NCBI RefSeq assembly: GCF_036381655.1
Contig: NZ_DASVCJ010000029.1
Span: 1-64,000 of the forward strand
Source: Ferrovibrio sp036381655
GTDB taxonomy: Bacteria; Pseudomonadota; Alphaproteobacteria; Ferrovibrionales; Ferrovibrionaceae
Length of the DNA: 64,000 nt
Direction: 5' to 3'
A program made the translations under genes and the position numbers. Under the pieces are notes generated by a model that was not told where the DNA came from, searched no databases, and saw only the letters and a list, made by a program, of their open reading frames with translations. Of the stretch, positions 18,278 through 26,178 are shown in pieces (position 1 is the first letter of the stretch; the number at the start of each line of letters is the position of its first letter).

Positions 18278-18358
18278 CTGTAGCGACAGTTAAATAAATC
18301 GCTTGATCCCCGCCGGCAAGGCCCTAGCTGGTATTACGTTTCTGTATCGATCACTACA
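18278..18358. promoter_or_regulatory. TetR operator candidates between tetR and SDR genes
   Basis: Two related inverted repeats share CTGTA-N-CGA: CTGTAGCGACAG at 18278-18289 and TGTATCGATCACTACA at 18343-18358 (arms TGTA and TACA). They flank the divergent start regions of the repressor and the reductase, the usual place for TetR operators. Confidence 0.5.
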
Positions 18359-18374
18359 AAAAAAGGAGTCCATC

Positions 18375-19115
18375 GTGACAGAGTTAGCCGACAAGACTGC
18401 CCTCGTCACCGGCGGCAGCCGCGGCATCGGCGCCGCCATCGTCGCGGCTTTGGCCGCGGCCGGCGCGGATATCGCCTTCACCTACACGGCTTCCGCCGAC
18501 AAGGCCGCCGCCATCGTCCGGCAGATCGAGGCCCAGGGCCGCCGCGCGCTGGCAATAAAGGCCGACAGCGCCGATCCCGGCGACATTGCCAAGGCGGTCC
18601 GGACTGCGGCGGATGCGCTGGGCCGCATCGACATTCTGGTCAACAATGCCGGCATCGCCTTCGGCGGCGCGCCGGAAAGCCACAGCCTGGAAGAGGTCGA
18701 CCGCATGCTGGCGGTGAATACCCGCGCGCCCTTCCTCGCCGTGCAGGCCGTGCTGCCGCATATGCCCGATGGCGGCCGCATCATCACCATCGGCTCCTGC
18801 CTCGGCGAGGTGGTGCGTTTTCCCGGTCTTACGCTCTATGCGATGAGCAAGGCGGCGCTGACCGGCATGACGCGCGGCCTGGCCCGCGATCTCGGCCCGC
18901 GGCGCATCACCGTGAACGTGGTGCAGCCCGGCCCGGTCGATACCGACATGAATCCCGCCGACAGCGAGCGCGCCAAGGGGCAACAGGCTTTGACCGCCAT
19001 TGGCCGCTACGGCAAGCCGGACGAGATCGCCGCCATGGTACGGCTGCTGGCCGGACCGGGCGGCACCTATGTCACCGGCGCGCAGATCGCCGTCGATGGC
19101 GGCACCAACGCCTAG
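18375..19115 (+). CDS. SDR-family oxidoreductase
   Basis: A short-chain dehydrogenase/reductase of 246 residues. The NAD(P)-binding motif TGGSRGIG is at about 12-19, NNAG follows, and the active-site YAMSK (YxxxK) is intact; the residues resemble FabG-like 3-oxoacyl reductases. Translation starts at GTG 18375, seven bases after AAAGGAGT. Substrate unknown. TetR/SDR pairs of this kind often respond to electrophiles or quinones. Confidence 0.88.
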   Translation: MTELADKTALVTGGSRGIGAAIVAALAAAGADIAFTYTASADKAAAIVRQIEAQGRRALAIKADSADPGDIAKAVRTAADALGRIDILVNNAGIAFGGAPESHSLEEVDRMLAVNTRAPFLAVQAVLPHMPDGGRIITIGSCLGEVVRFPGLTLYAMSKAALTGMTRGLARDLGPRRITVNVVQPGPVDTDMNPADSERAKGQQALTAIGRYGKPDEIAAMVRLLAGPGGTYVTGAQIAVDGGTNA

Positions 19116-19201
19116 CGAGTGTCCAGGCAGGCGGCGGCGCCTGTATCATCCCGCCGGGAACCGGCGCCGCCTCCTGCAGGTTTCTTGTTCAGGAGGATGT
19201 C

Positions 19202-19495
19202 ATGGCAGACAACAAGCAAGGCAATCCCGTACCGCTGAGGCCGCCGCGGCAGCAGACCGATCTGCCCGGCGCCCATGGCGGGCCCACCGGGCCGGCGCAC
19301 CATACGCCGCTGAGCCGCGGCGCGCCGCGCCGCATGCCTTACGGCCCCGGCACCTATGGCAACGACCAGTTCGCGGCCGAGCATCACGACGATTTCCACG
19401 ACCCGTCGCTCGGCTGCGATACCGACAGGCACGACGTGCCGCCGGCGCAGGCGGCGGCGGAGAAGCGCCGCTCCCCGGACGACTGGAAGCCTTAA
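19202..19495 (+). CDS. Small hydrophilic protein, function unknown
   Basis: A 97-residue protein with an AGGAGG ribosome site five bases before the ATG, so it is very probably translated. It is rich in Pro, Gly, His and Asp (TGPAHHTPLSRGAPRRMPYG and AEHHDDFHDPSLGCDTDRHD), with no membrane segment or signal peptide, and looks disordered. The His/Asp content could bind metals, but that is only a guess. I recognise no family. Confidence 0.7.
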   Translation: MADNKQGNPVPLRPPRQQTDLPGAHGGPTGPAHHTPLSRGAPRRMPYGPGTYGNDQFAAEHHDDFHDPSLGCDTDRHDVPPAQAAAEKRRSPDDWKP

Positions 19496-19512
19496 AACCG
19501 CGCGCCCGGTCC

Positions 19513-19541
19513 GCGCCGCCATGGCCGGCCCATGGCGGCGC
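19513..19541. terminator. Bidirectional terminator between convergent genes
   Basis: A perfect 12-bp GC-rich stem (19513-19524 against 19530-19541) with a 5-nt loop, followed on the plus strand by GGTTTTCC. It sits between the ends of the small hydrophilic protein gene and the desaturase gene, so it can stop transcription from either side. Confidence 0.55.
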
Positions 19542-19560
19542 CGGTTTTCCCCGCCCCCGT

Positions 19561-20601
19561 TCAGGATTGCATCGGCTTGCGTTTGCGCGGAAAGCGCACC
19601 ATGCGGCAGGCGGCCTCGTCCCAGAGCGCCAGGGCATGGCCGCGGAACGCGGCCCACAGGCTTATCGCCGGCACGGCTTGCAGGGCCTCGATCGCGTCAT
19701 GGCAATCCTGCAGCCGGTAATTCGGCACCCGCGGATTGAGATGATGCACATGATGGTAGCCGATATTGCCGGTGAACCATTGCAGCAGGCGCGGCAGCTT
19801 GAGGAAGGAACTGCCGTCGAGCGCCGCGAGATGGCCGCTCCACGCGCCCTGGCGGACCCAGACGGTGCCTTCGAAGCGGTGCTGCACGGCGAACAGCCAG
19901 ACGCCGATGGTCGCCGCCACCATGATGATCGGCAACTGCACCTTCAGCACGGCGTCGAAGCCCAGCGTGAAGCCCAGCAGCAGGGCCAGGCCGGCCAGCG
20001 CGAGATTGGTGAGCCAGACCGACCAGCGCTCGCGCCGCCAGCTTTTCGGCGTGTCCAGCGGCAGGCGGTAGATCAGCAGGAAGATCAGCGTCGGCATGAT
20101 CAGCTGCGCGACGACCGGATGCTGCAGGATGCGGTAGCGCAGCCGGCCGAAACGGCTCAGCGCGTTGTATTCGTCGACCGTCAGGCAGCTCGAATAGACG
20201 TCGCTCCGGCTGCCGACGCGGCGGTCGAGATTGCTGCAGGTGGCGTGATGGCTGGCATGCCAGCGGCGCCAGTTGTCGAACGGCGTGAAGGTGAAGAGGC
20301 TGCAGAACCGGCCCAGCGCGTCGTTGGCCCAGCGGGCGCGGAAGAAGGCGCCATGGCCGCAATCATGCTGGATGATGAAGATGCGCACGGCGAAGCCGGC
20401 GGCCAGCACGGCCAGCGGCAGGACCGCCCAATACGGCAGGCCGATTTCCAGGCAGGCATACATGGCGGCGCAGAGGCCGAGGAAAGGCAGAAAGGAGTTC
20501 AGGACTTGCCAGAGGCTGACCGCAAGACTGGGCGTCTGGAAGGCGGCAACGGCCATGCGCAGGGTCAGGCCTGGATCGGCGGGTCGATGGATACCGGGCA
20601 A
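19561..20601 (-). CDS. Membrane fatty acid desaturase
   Basis: A membrane di-iron desaturase/hydroxylase of 346 residues. The three histidine boxes are visible: HDCGH at 79-83, HASHH at 115-119 and HHVHH near residue 285, separated by hydrophobic segments. It probably introduces a double bond into acyl lipids; regioselectivity cannot be read from sequence. Start assigned at 20601 (MPGIHRPADPGLTLRMAVAAF), though an in-frame ATG about 15 codons in is possible. Confidence 0.88.
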   Translation of the reverse strand: MPGIHRPADPGLTLRMAVAAFQTPSLAVSLWQVLNSFLPFLGLCAAMYACLEIGLPYWAVLPLAVLAAGFAVRIFIIQHDCGHGAFFRARWANDALGRFCSLFTFTPFDNWRRWHASHHATCSNLDRRVGSRSDVYSSCLTVDEYNALSRFGRLRYRILQHPVVAQLIMPTLIFLLIYRLPLDTPKSWRRERWSVWLTNLALAGLALLLGFTLGFDAVLKVQLPIIMVAATIGVWLFAVQHRFEGTVWVRQGAWSGHLAALDGSSFLKLPRLLQWFTGNIGYHHVHHLNPRVPNYRLQDCHDAIEALQAVPAISLWAAFRGHALALWDEAACRMVRFPRKRKPMQS

Positions 20602-20789
20602 CGGGGCTACTTTCGCGTTTCAGGAGAGCATATCCGCGGCCTCGCTGCGGCGGATTCGATGCGTGCCATATAGTATAATACCGCGACCCGGATTTTGCGG
20701 CGGCCGGCGATGAAATTCCGCCGGCGGCGTTTTTGCCGCTTTAACGTCGAAATCCGCCAATAACGCTGCGGCCGGCGCGCGGCGGCGGC

Positions 20790-21425
20790 TTAAAAATCGG
20801 TAATCGCCCGGCTCGCCGCCAGGCTCGGCCGCGTTTTCAGGCGCTCCCACCAGGCGGCCAGACGGGGCCGCGCCGCGATCATCGCCCGGCCTTCCTCGGC
20901 CATGGTGAAGCAGGCCAGCATCGGCGCCGCGTAAAGATCGGCCAGCGTGATCGCCGCGCCGCACAGATAGGCCTTGTCCTCCAGGATGCCGGCCAAAGCC
21001 TCGCAGCAGATCTCCGCCTTGGGCAAAGCGGCCGCGATGCGCGCCTCGTCGCCGTCGGCGCCGCGCCGGACCCGCTCGACGAAGACGTCCCAGACCCAAT
21101 GCGGATAGGCATAATTATCGAGTATCGACATCGCCTGGTTCATGCGGGCGCGGGAGCGAAGGTCGCGCGGCTGCAGCGCCGGCGCCGGAAAGGCCTCGTC
21201 GATATAGCGCGCGATGGCGCCGGTCTCGAACAGCATGAAGCCGTCATGCGCGAAGGCCGGGATCTTGCCGAAGGGATGCCGCCTGAGATGATCGGCCGGC
21301 GCGCCGTCCGGGCCGAACACATCCACCTCTTCCAGACGATAGGCCTGCGCCTTCTCTTCCAGCGCCAGCCGGCAGATGCGGACATAGACGCTGTAGGCGG
21401 CACCATAAAGCACGGGTTCGGACAT
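20790..21425 (-). CDS. Glutathione S-transferase family protein
   Basis: A 211-residue GST: thioredoxin-like N-terminal domain (to about residue 80, with the glutathione-site FGKIPAF and ETGAIARYIDE) and a helical C-terminal domain. The N-terminal catalytic residue cannot be assigned with confidence. Substrate unknown; possibly detoxification. The 190 bp downstream, to the desaturase start, hold only a short GC stem and no gene. Confidence 0.87.
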   Translation of the reverse strand: MSEPVLYGAAYSVYVRICRLALEEKAQAYRLEEVDVFGPDGAPADHLRRHPFGKIPAFAHDGFMLFETGAIARYIDEAFPAPALQPRDLRSRARMNQAMSILDNYAYPHWVWDVFVERVRRGADGDEARIAAALPKAEICCEALAGILEDKAYLCGAAITLADLYAAPMLACFTMAEEGRAMIAARPRLAAWWERLKTRPSLAASRAITDF

Positions 21426-21447
21426 CTGGCCCCCTCCCTCGCGATAG

Positions 21448-21466
21448 CCCCGGATTCAATCCGGGG
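21448..21466. repeat. Short palindromic REP-like element
   Basis: CCCCGGATT and AATCCGGGG face each other around one base, just upstream of the GST gene. Sequences of this type (nearly palindromic, containing CCGGA and followed by GACGACG) occur dispersed between genes in many alphaproteobacteria, and a relative appears at 57200-57240. Confidence 0.5.
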
Positions 21467-21486
21467 ACGACGGCATCTTGCGCAGC

Positions 21487-22140
21487 CTAGCGCCGCGCCT
21501 CGGTCGCCATCTTCAGCGCCAGCCCGGTCAGCACGAAACCCATCAGCCAGCGCTGGACCAGCAGCCATGACGGCCGCGTGGCCAGGTAGCCGGCGATGCC
21601 GCCCGCCGTGATGGCGATCATGGCGTTAACGCTGACGCTGATCGCGATCTGCGTGGCGCCGAGCGCCATCGACTGGGTCAGCACCGCGCCGGCCGGCAGG
21701 CCGGGCGGAATGAATTGCGGCAGCAGCGCCAGATAAAGCATGGCGATCTTCGGATTGAGCAGGTTGGTGACGAGTCCCATGGTGAACAGCCGGGTCGGGC
21801 TGTCCTTGGGCAGGGTCTTGACCTGGAAGGGCGAACGGCCGCCGGGCTTGACGGCCTGCCAGGCGAGATACAGCAGATAGGCGGCGCCGGCGAAGCGCAG
21901 CGCGTCATAGGCATAGGGCACGGCGAACAGCAACGCCGTGATGCCGAAGGCGGCGCAGAGCATGTAGACGACGAAGCCGAGCGCCACGCCGCCGAGCGAG
22001 ATCAGCCCGGCCAGCCTGCCCTGACAGATCGAACGCGAGATCAGGTAGATCATGTTCGGCCCGGGCGTGAGCACCATGCCGAGGGCGACGGCGGAAAAGG
22101 CGATCAAGTTGGCGGCGGAGGGCAGGAACTGGGTCGGCAT
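21487..22140 (-). CDS. LysE/RhtB-family exporter
   Basis: Second LysE-type inner-membrane exporter of the window, 217 residues, with the signature ALGMVLTPGPNMIYLISRS near the N-terminus and about six hydrophobic helices. Start at 22140 (MPTQFLPSAANLIAF) fits the family; an ATG at 22158 is possible. Substrate unknown, probably an amino acid such as threonine or homoserine lactone. Confidence 0.85.
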   Translation of the reverse strand: MPTQFLPSAANLIAFSAVALGMVLTPGPNMIYLISRSICQGRLAGLISLGGVALGFVVYMLCAAFGITALLFAVPYAYDALRFAGAAYLLYLAWQAVKPGGRSPFQVKTLPKDSPTRLFTMGLVTNLLNPKIAMLYLALLPQFIPPGLPAGAVLTQSMALGATQIAISVSVNAMIAITAGGIAGYLATRPSWLLVQRWLMGFVLTGLALKMATEARR

Positions 22141-22277
22141 GAGCGGGCTCGGCACCAAAGACGGCTGGAGATGGCTGGCGGGATTCGCACCGCCCGACTC
22201 TGCCGCAGATGCCGCCGCCGGTTAAGCGCGCGATTGTTGGGGTGCAATCCGCGCTCCGGCTTTCACTGCGCCGGTCG

Positions 22278-22643
22278 TTATTGCGCCACCGTCATCAGCT
22301 CCAGCAGATGCCCGTCCGGGTCGCGGAAATAGACGCCGCGCCCGCCGCCCCAATCGTTGAGCCGGCCATTCTCCGGCGCGCCGGGCGAACTGCCATAGGC
22401 GATGCCCTCCTGCTTGATGCGGCGGAAGATCGCGTCGAACTCGGCCTCTTCGACATGGAAGGCGTAATGATGCACGTCGAAGGCAGCGTGGTTGTCGAAC
22501 AACAGCGTGAGCTGGCCGTTGACCTTGACCGGCGTGAAATAGCCGCGCTCGCCCACGCTCAGGCCGAAGATGCGGGCGAAGAACTGCGCCGCCCGCTCGC
22601 GGTCATGCGAGGGCACGATCATGTGATTGAGCACGATGGCCAT
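22278..22643 (-). CDS. VOC-family (glyoxalase-fold) protein
   Basis: A single-domain vicinal oxygen chelate protein of 121 residues, from MAIVLNHMIVPSHDRERAAQFF to DPDGHLLELMTVAQ. Likely metal ligands are an early His, a central HHYAFHV and Glu in LLELM. Members include dioxygenases, glyoxalases and resistance proteins, so no substrate is assigned. Start at 22643 is the conserved one. Confidence 0.8.
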   Translation of the reverse strand: MAIVLNHMIVPSHDRERAAQFFARIFGLSVGERGYFTPVKVNGQLTLLFDNHAAFDVHHYAFHVEEAEFDAIFRRIKQEGIAYGSSPGAPENGRLNDWGGGRGVYFRDPDGHLLELMTVAQ

Positions 22644-22806
22644 CGGCCTTCCTCCCCGCTGTCGCGTTCCGCGTGAGCAGCATGTAGCGCGGCGCGGCGA
22701 GTCGCCCATTGACTTTATTCCTGAGATATATACCATATATGTTCTTGTGACAAGCCGGCCCGGAAGAGGAAGAGAATACGATTGCATGCAGGCGCGGGAG
22801 CCATGT

Positions 22807-23110
22807 CGCGACTGGCGCGGGACCGGGCGGATCTTTGGCGGCGCGAAACGGCCCGCAGCGGTCGCCAGCGGTCCGCAATGGCCGGAAACGGTCGGCTGCG
22901 GTCGCTGGCGGCCAGCGGCGGTCAGCTACGGGCGAAGACAGGCCGGCGGCAGGTGAAGGCGGCAGGCGAACGCCGTCTAAGCACGGATAAGCCTAAGCCG
23001 GAATAAGCCGGAATAAGACGAAACGGGCAGAATGGTTCAAAACGGGACGGAATGGTTCAAAACGGTTCAGAACGGTCCGGAACGGCCCGCAAGGGCTCGC
23101 CGCCGGCCGC
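22807..23110. repeat. Degenerate tandem array with a 10-bp period upstream of purB
   Basis: About 30 decamer units lie head to tail. In 22831-22930 the units approximate GTCNGCNNCG; in 23031-23100 they approximate AACGGNNCNN, with exact copies of AATGGTTCAA at 23031 and 23051 and of CCGGAATAAG at 22998 and 23008. The period is held across the array with one phase change near 22930-22980. A 10-bp period cannot be a normal coding repeat and equals about one helical turn. Part of the 634-bp gap between the VOC gene and purB; no gene is seen in it. Confidence 0.65.
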
Positions 23111-23277
23111 CAGCGGCGGCGCCAAATCCGCCTTGCGCCGCCGCCCTCTTCCGGCCCCCGTATCGATCCCCGCATGGTCCCCGCATTGATCGGAGGGCGG
23201 CGAACGGCTAAACACAGCCGGCTTTTCGTTGCTTTCGCCGCCCGATTTCATCCCTTCGTCCCGCGTCCGAGGCCCGC

Positions 23278-24675
23278 ATGATCCCGCGCTATACCCGCCC
23301 CGAAATGGCTGCCATCTGGGAGCCGGAGCAGAAATTCCGCATCTGGTTCGAGATCGAGGCGCATGCCTGCGATGCCCAGGCCCAGCTCGGCGTCATCCCG
23401 AAGGCGGCGGCGCGCGAGGTGTGGAGGAAGGGCAAGTGGGAGATCGCGCGCATCGACGCCATCGAGCGCGAGACCAAGCATGACGTGATCGCCTTCCTCA
23501 CCAATCTCGCCGAATATGTCGGCCCGGCCGCGCGCTTCGTGCATCAGGGCATGACCTCGTCGGATGTGCTGGATACCTGCCTCAACGTGCAGCTCGTGCG
23601 CGCCGCCGACCTGCTGATCGCCGGGGTGGACCGCGTGCTGGCCGCGCTGAAGGAGCGCGCCTTCGAGTTCAAGCTGCTGCCCACCATCGGCCGCAGCCAC
23701 GGCATCCATGCCGAGCCGACCACCTTCGGCATCAAGCTGGCCGGCTTCCATGCCGAGTTCCAGCGCGCCCGCAAACGCCTCGTCGCCGCGCGCGAGGAGG
23801 TCGCCACCTGCGCGATTTCCGGCGCGGTCGGCACCTTCGCCAATATCGATCCCTTCGTCGAGGAATGGGTGGCGAAGAAGATGGGCCTCAGGCCCGAACC
23901 GGTCTCGACGCAGGTGATCCCGCGCGATCGCCATGCCGCCTATTTCGCCCATCTCGCCGTGGTGGCGTCTTCCGTCGAGCGGCTGGCGGTCGAGATCCGC
24001 CATCTGCAGCGCTCGGAGGTCATGGAGGCCGAGGAATTCTTCTCGCCCGGCCAGAAGGGCTCCAGCGCCATGCCGCACAAGCGCAACCCGGTGCTGACCG
24101 AGAATCTGACCGGCCTGGCGCGGCTGGTGCGTTCCGCCGTCGTGCCGGCGCTGGAGAATGTGGCGCTCTGGCATGAGCGCGACATCAGCCATTCCTCCGT
24201 CGAGCGCGGCATCGGCCCGGATGCGACCGTGCATCTCGATTTCGCGCTGCACCGGCTGGCCGGCGTGATCGAGAAGCTGGTGGTCTATCCGGACAACATG
24301 ATGAAGAATCTCGACCGCTTCGGCGGCCTGGTGCATTCGCAGCGCGTGCTGCTGGCGCTGACGCAAGCCGGCATGAGCCGCGAGGACGCCTACCGCATCG
24401 TGCAGCGCCATGCGCTGCGCATCTGGCAGCATGGCGGCGATTTCCTCCAGGCGCTGCAGGGCGAGCCGGAAGTCACCAGGCGGCTCAGGCCGGCGCAGCT
24501 CAAGGCGCTGTTCGACCTCGGCTATCACTTCAAGCATGTCGACACCATCTTCGCGCGCGTCTTCGGCAGGGAGGGCGTCACGCCCGGCCTGCGCAGGCCG
24601 CGCAAGGCCGCCGCCCGAAAGCAGCCAGCAAGGAAGAAGGCAGCGAAGCGGAAGACGGCGAAGGCGGGGCGCTGA
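23278..24675 (+). CDS. purB: Adenylosuccinate lyase with basic C-terminal tail
   Basis: Catalyses two steps of purine synthesis: SAICAR to AICAR and adenylosuccinate to AMP. The 465-residue protein has the fumarase-superfamily signature SSAMPHKRNP from residue 262 and the start MIPRYTRPEMAAIW. Alphaproteobacterial PurB is usually about 430-436 residues. Here about 30 extra residues form a Lys/Ala/Arg tail resembling histone H1-like proteins, starting near residue 438. The gene stands alone, preceded by the decamer array. Confidence 0.94.
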   Translation: MIPRYTRPEMAAIWEPEQKFRIWFEIEAHACDAQAQLGVIPKAAAREVWRKGKWEIARIDAIERETKHDVIAFLTNLAEYVGPAARFVHQGMTSSDVLDTCLNVQLVRAADLLIAGVDRVLAALKERAFEFKLLPTIGRSHGIHAEPTTFGIKLAGFHAEFQRARKRLVAAREEVATCAISGAVGTFANIDPFVEEWVAKKMGLRPEPVSTQVIPRDRHAAYFAHLAVVASSVERLAVEIRHLQRSEVMEAEEFFSPGQKGSSAMPHKRNPVLTENLTGLARLVRSAVVPALENVALWHERDISHSSVERGIGPDATVHLDFALHRLAGVIEKLVVYPDNMMKNLDRFGGLVHSQRVLLALTQAGMSREDAYRIVQRHALRIWQHGGDFLQALQGEPEVTRRLRPAQLKALFDLGYHFKHVDTIFARVFGREGVTPGLRRPRKAAARKQPARKKAAKRKTAKAGR

Positions 24676-24750
24676 CCGCCGCCGCCCGGGCGGGATTGAC
24701 ATTCGCCGGCGGCGCGCCAGCCTCTCTCTCGCCATAAGGGGAAAGACGCC

Positions 24751-25635
24751 ATGATCGAGGCCCTGCGCACGCCGGACGAGCGGTTCCGGAACCTGCCCGG
24801 CTACGGCTTCGCGCCGCATTACCTGGAGCATCCGAACGGCCTGCGGATGCATTACGTCGACGAGCATCCTTTCGCGGCCAAGACCTTCCTGTGCCTGCAC
24901 GGCCAGCCGACCTGGAGCTATCTCTACCGGCGCATGATCCCGGTCTTCGCCGCGGCCGGCCATCGCGTCGTCGCGCCGGACCTGTTCGGCTTCGGCAAGT
25001 CGGACAAGCCGAAGAACGACGCGGTCTATACCTTCGATTTCCACCGCGACAGCCTGCTGCAGTTCATCCATGCACTGGATCTGCAGAATATCGTGCTGGT
25101 CTGCCAGGATTGGGGCGGATTGCTCGGCCTGACGCTGCCGATGGCGATGCGCGAGCGTTTCAGCGGCCTTCTGGCGATGAATACCACGCTGGGCACCGGC
25201 GACCGGCCGCTGTCCCGGGGCTTCATCGACTGGCGCGCCTGGAACGACCGGAACCCAGACATGGCGATCGCCAAGCTGATGCAGCGCGCCTGCCCGCATT
25301 TGAGCGATGCCGAAGCCGCCGCCTACGAAGCGCCCTATCCCGATGTGAGCCACAAGGGCGGCGTGCGCCGCTTCCCCAATCTGGTGCCCGACGGCGAGCA
25401 TGCCGAGGGCGCGGCCCTGTCGCGCAAGGCGCGCGATTTCTGGCAGGACGCATGGACCGGCAGAAGCTTCATGGCGGTCGGCATGGCCGACCCGGTGCTC
25501 GGCGCGCCGGTGATGCGCGAGCTGCACGGCATGATCCGGGGCTGCCCGGCGCCGCTCGAACTGGCCGAGGCCGGCCATTTCGTGCAGGAATGGGGCGAGC
25601 GCATCGCCAGGGAAGCGCTCGCCGCCGGCTTGTAG
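24751..25635 (+). CDS. Haloalkane dehalogenase, subfamily I
   Basis: An alpha/beta-hydrolase that hydrolyses haloalkanes to alcohol and halide. The 294-residue product has HGQPTWSYLYR (50-60), the nucleophile elbow CQDWGG with Asp120 and halide-binding Trp121, an acid in MADPVLG (Asp247) and the base His276. Asp at this acid position and the N-terminal layout fit subfamily I (DhlA-like). Natural substrate unknown. A likely ribosome site is AAGGGGAAAG 10 bases upstream. Confidence 0.88.
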   Translation: MIEALRTPDERFRNLPGYGFAPHYLEHPNGLRMHYVDEHPFAAKTFLCLHGQPTWSYLYRRMIPVFAAAGHRVVAPDLFGFGKSDKPKNDAVYTFDFHRDSLLQFIHALDLQNIVLVCQDWGGLLGLTLPMAMRERFSGLLAMNTTLGTGDRPLSRGFIDWRAWNDRNPDMAIAKLMQRACPHLSDAEAAAYEAPYPDVSHKGGVRRFPNLVPDGEHAEGAALSRKARDFWQDAWTGRSFMAVGMADPVLGAPVMRELHGMIRGCPAPLELAEAGHFVQEWGERIAREALAAGL

Positions 25636-25637
25636 GC

Positions 25638-26090
25638 CTATTTCGCGAAGATCATCGCGTCGTCGGCGAAGGCCTTGAATTCGAGCGCGTTGCCCGAGGG
25701 GTCGAGGAAGAACATGGTGTGCTGCTCGCCGACCTCGCCCTCGAAACGCACATAGGGCTCGATGATGAACTTGATGCCGGCGGCCTTCAGGCGTTCGGCC
25801 AGGGCCTTCCATTCCGGGATGGTGAGGATGACGCCGAAATGCTTGACCGGCACGTCATGGCCGTCGACATCGCCGGCCTTCCTGTAGCCGACTTCCTCCG
25901 GCGCCAGATGCGCCACCACCTGATGGCCGTAGAGGTCGAAATCGACCCAGGTCTCGGCCGAACGGCCTTCCGGGCAGCCGAGCAGATCGCCGTAGAAGGC
26001 GCGGGCCTCGGCGATGTCGCGGACCGGAAAGGCGAGATGGAACGGCCGGATCGCCTTGGCGGCGGTCTTCGCGGGGGCAAGCGCATTCAT
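25638..26090 (-). CDS. VOC-family (glyoxalase-fold) protein
   Basis: A 150-residue vicinal oxygen chelate protein with a 15-residue Ala/Lys-rich leader, then FHLAFPVRDIAEARAFYGDLLGC and the C-terminal MFFLDPSGNALEFKAF. Putative metal ligands: His early, His in KHFGVIL and Glu in LEF. Converges on the dehalogenase gene (2 bp apart) and is divergent from the LysR gene. Substrate unknown. Confidence 0.8.
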   Translation of the reverse strand: MNALAPAKTAAKAIRPFHLAFPVRDIAEARAFYGDLLGCPEGRSAETWVDFDLYGHQVVAHLAPEEVGYRKAGDVDGHDVPVKHFGVILTIPEWKALAERLKAAGIKFIIEPYVRFEGEVGEQHTMFFLDPSGNALEFKAFADDAMIFAK

Positions 26091-26178
26091 GCGACGGAAT
26101 CCTTGTTCTGGGGGCTCGAACCGGGCGCGATCATAGCGACTGGCGATTGTCCGACAACCGATTTAAACTCGCCAAGCC

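Noticed and set aside
22807..23110. CRISPR array
   Set aside because: Units are 10 bp, degenerate and without spacers; no cas genes in the window.
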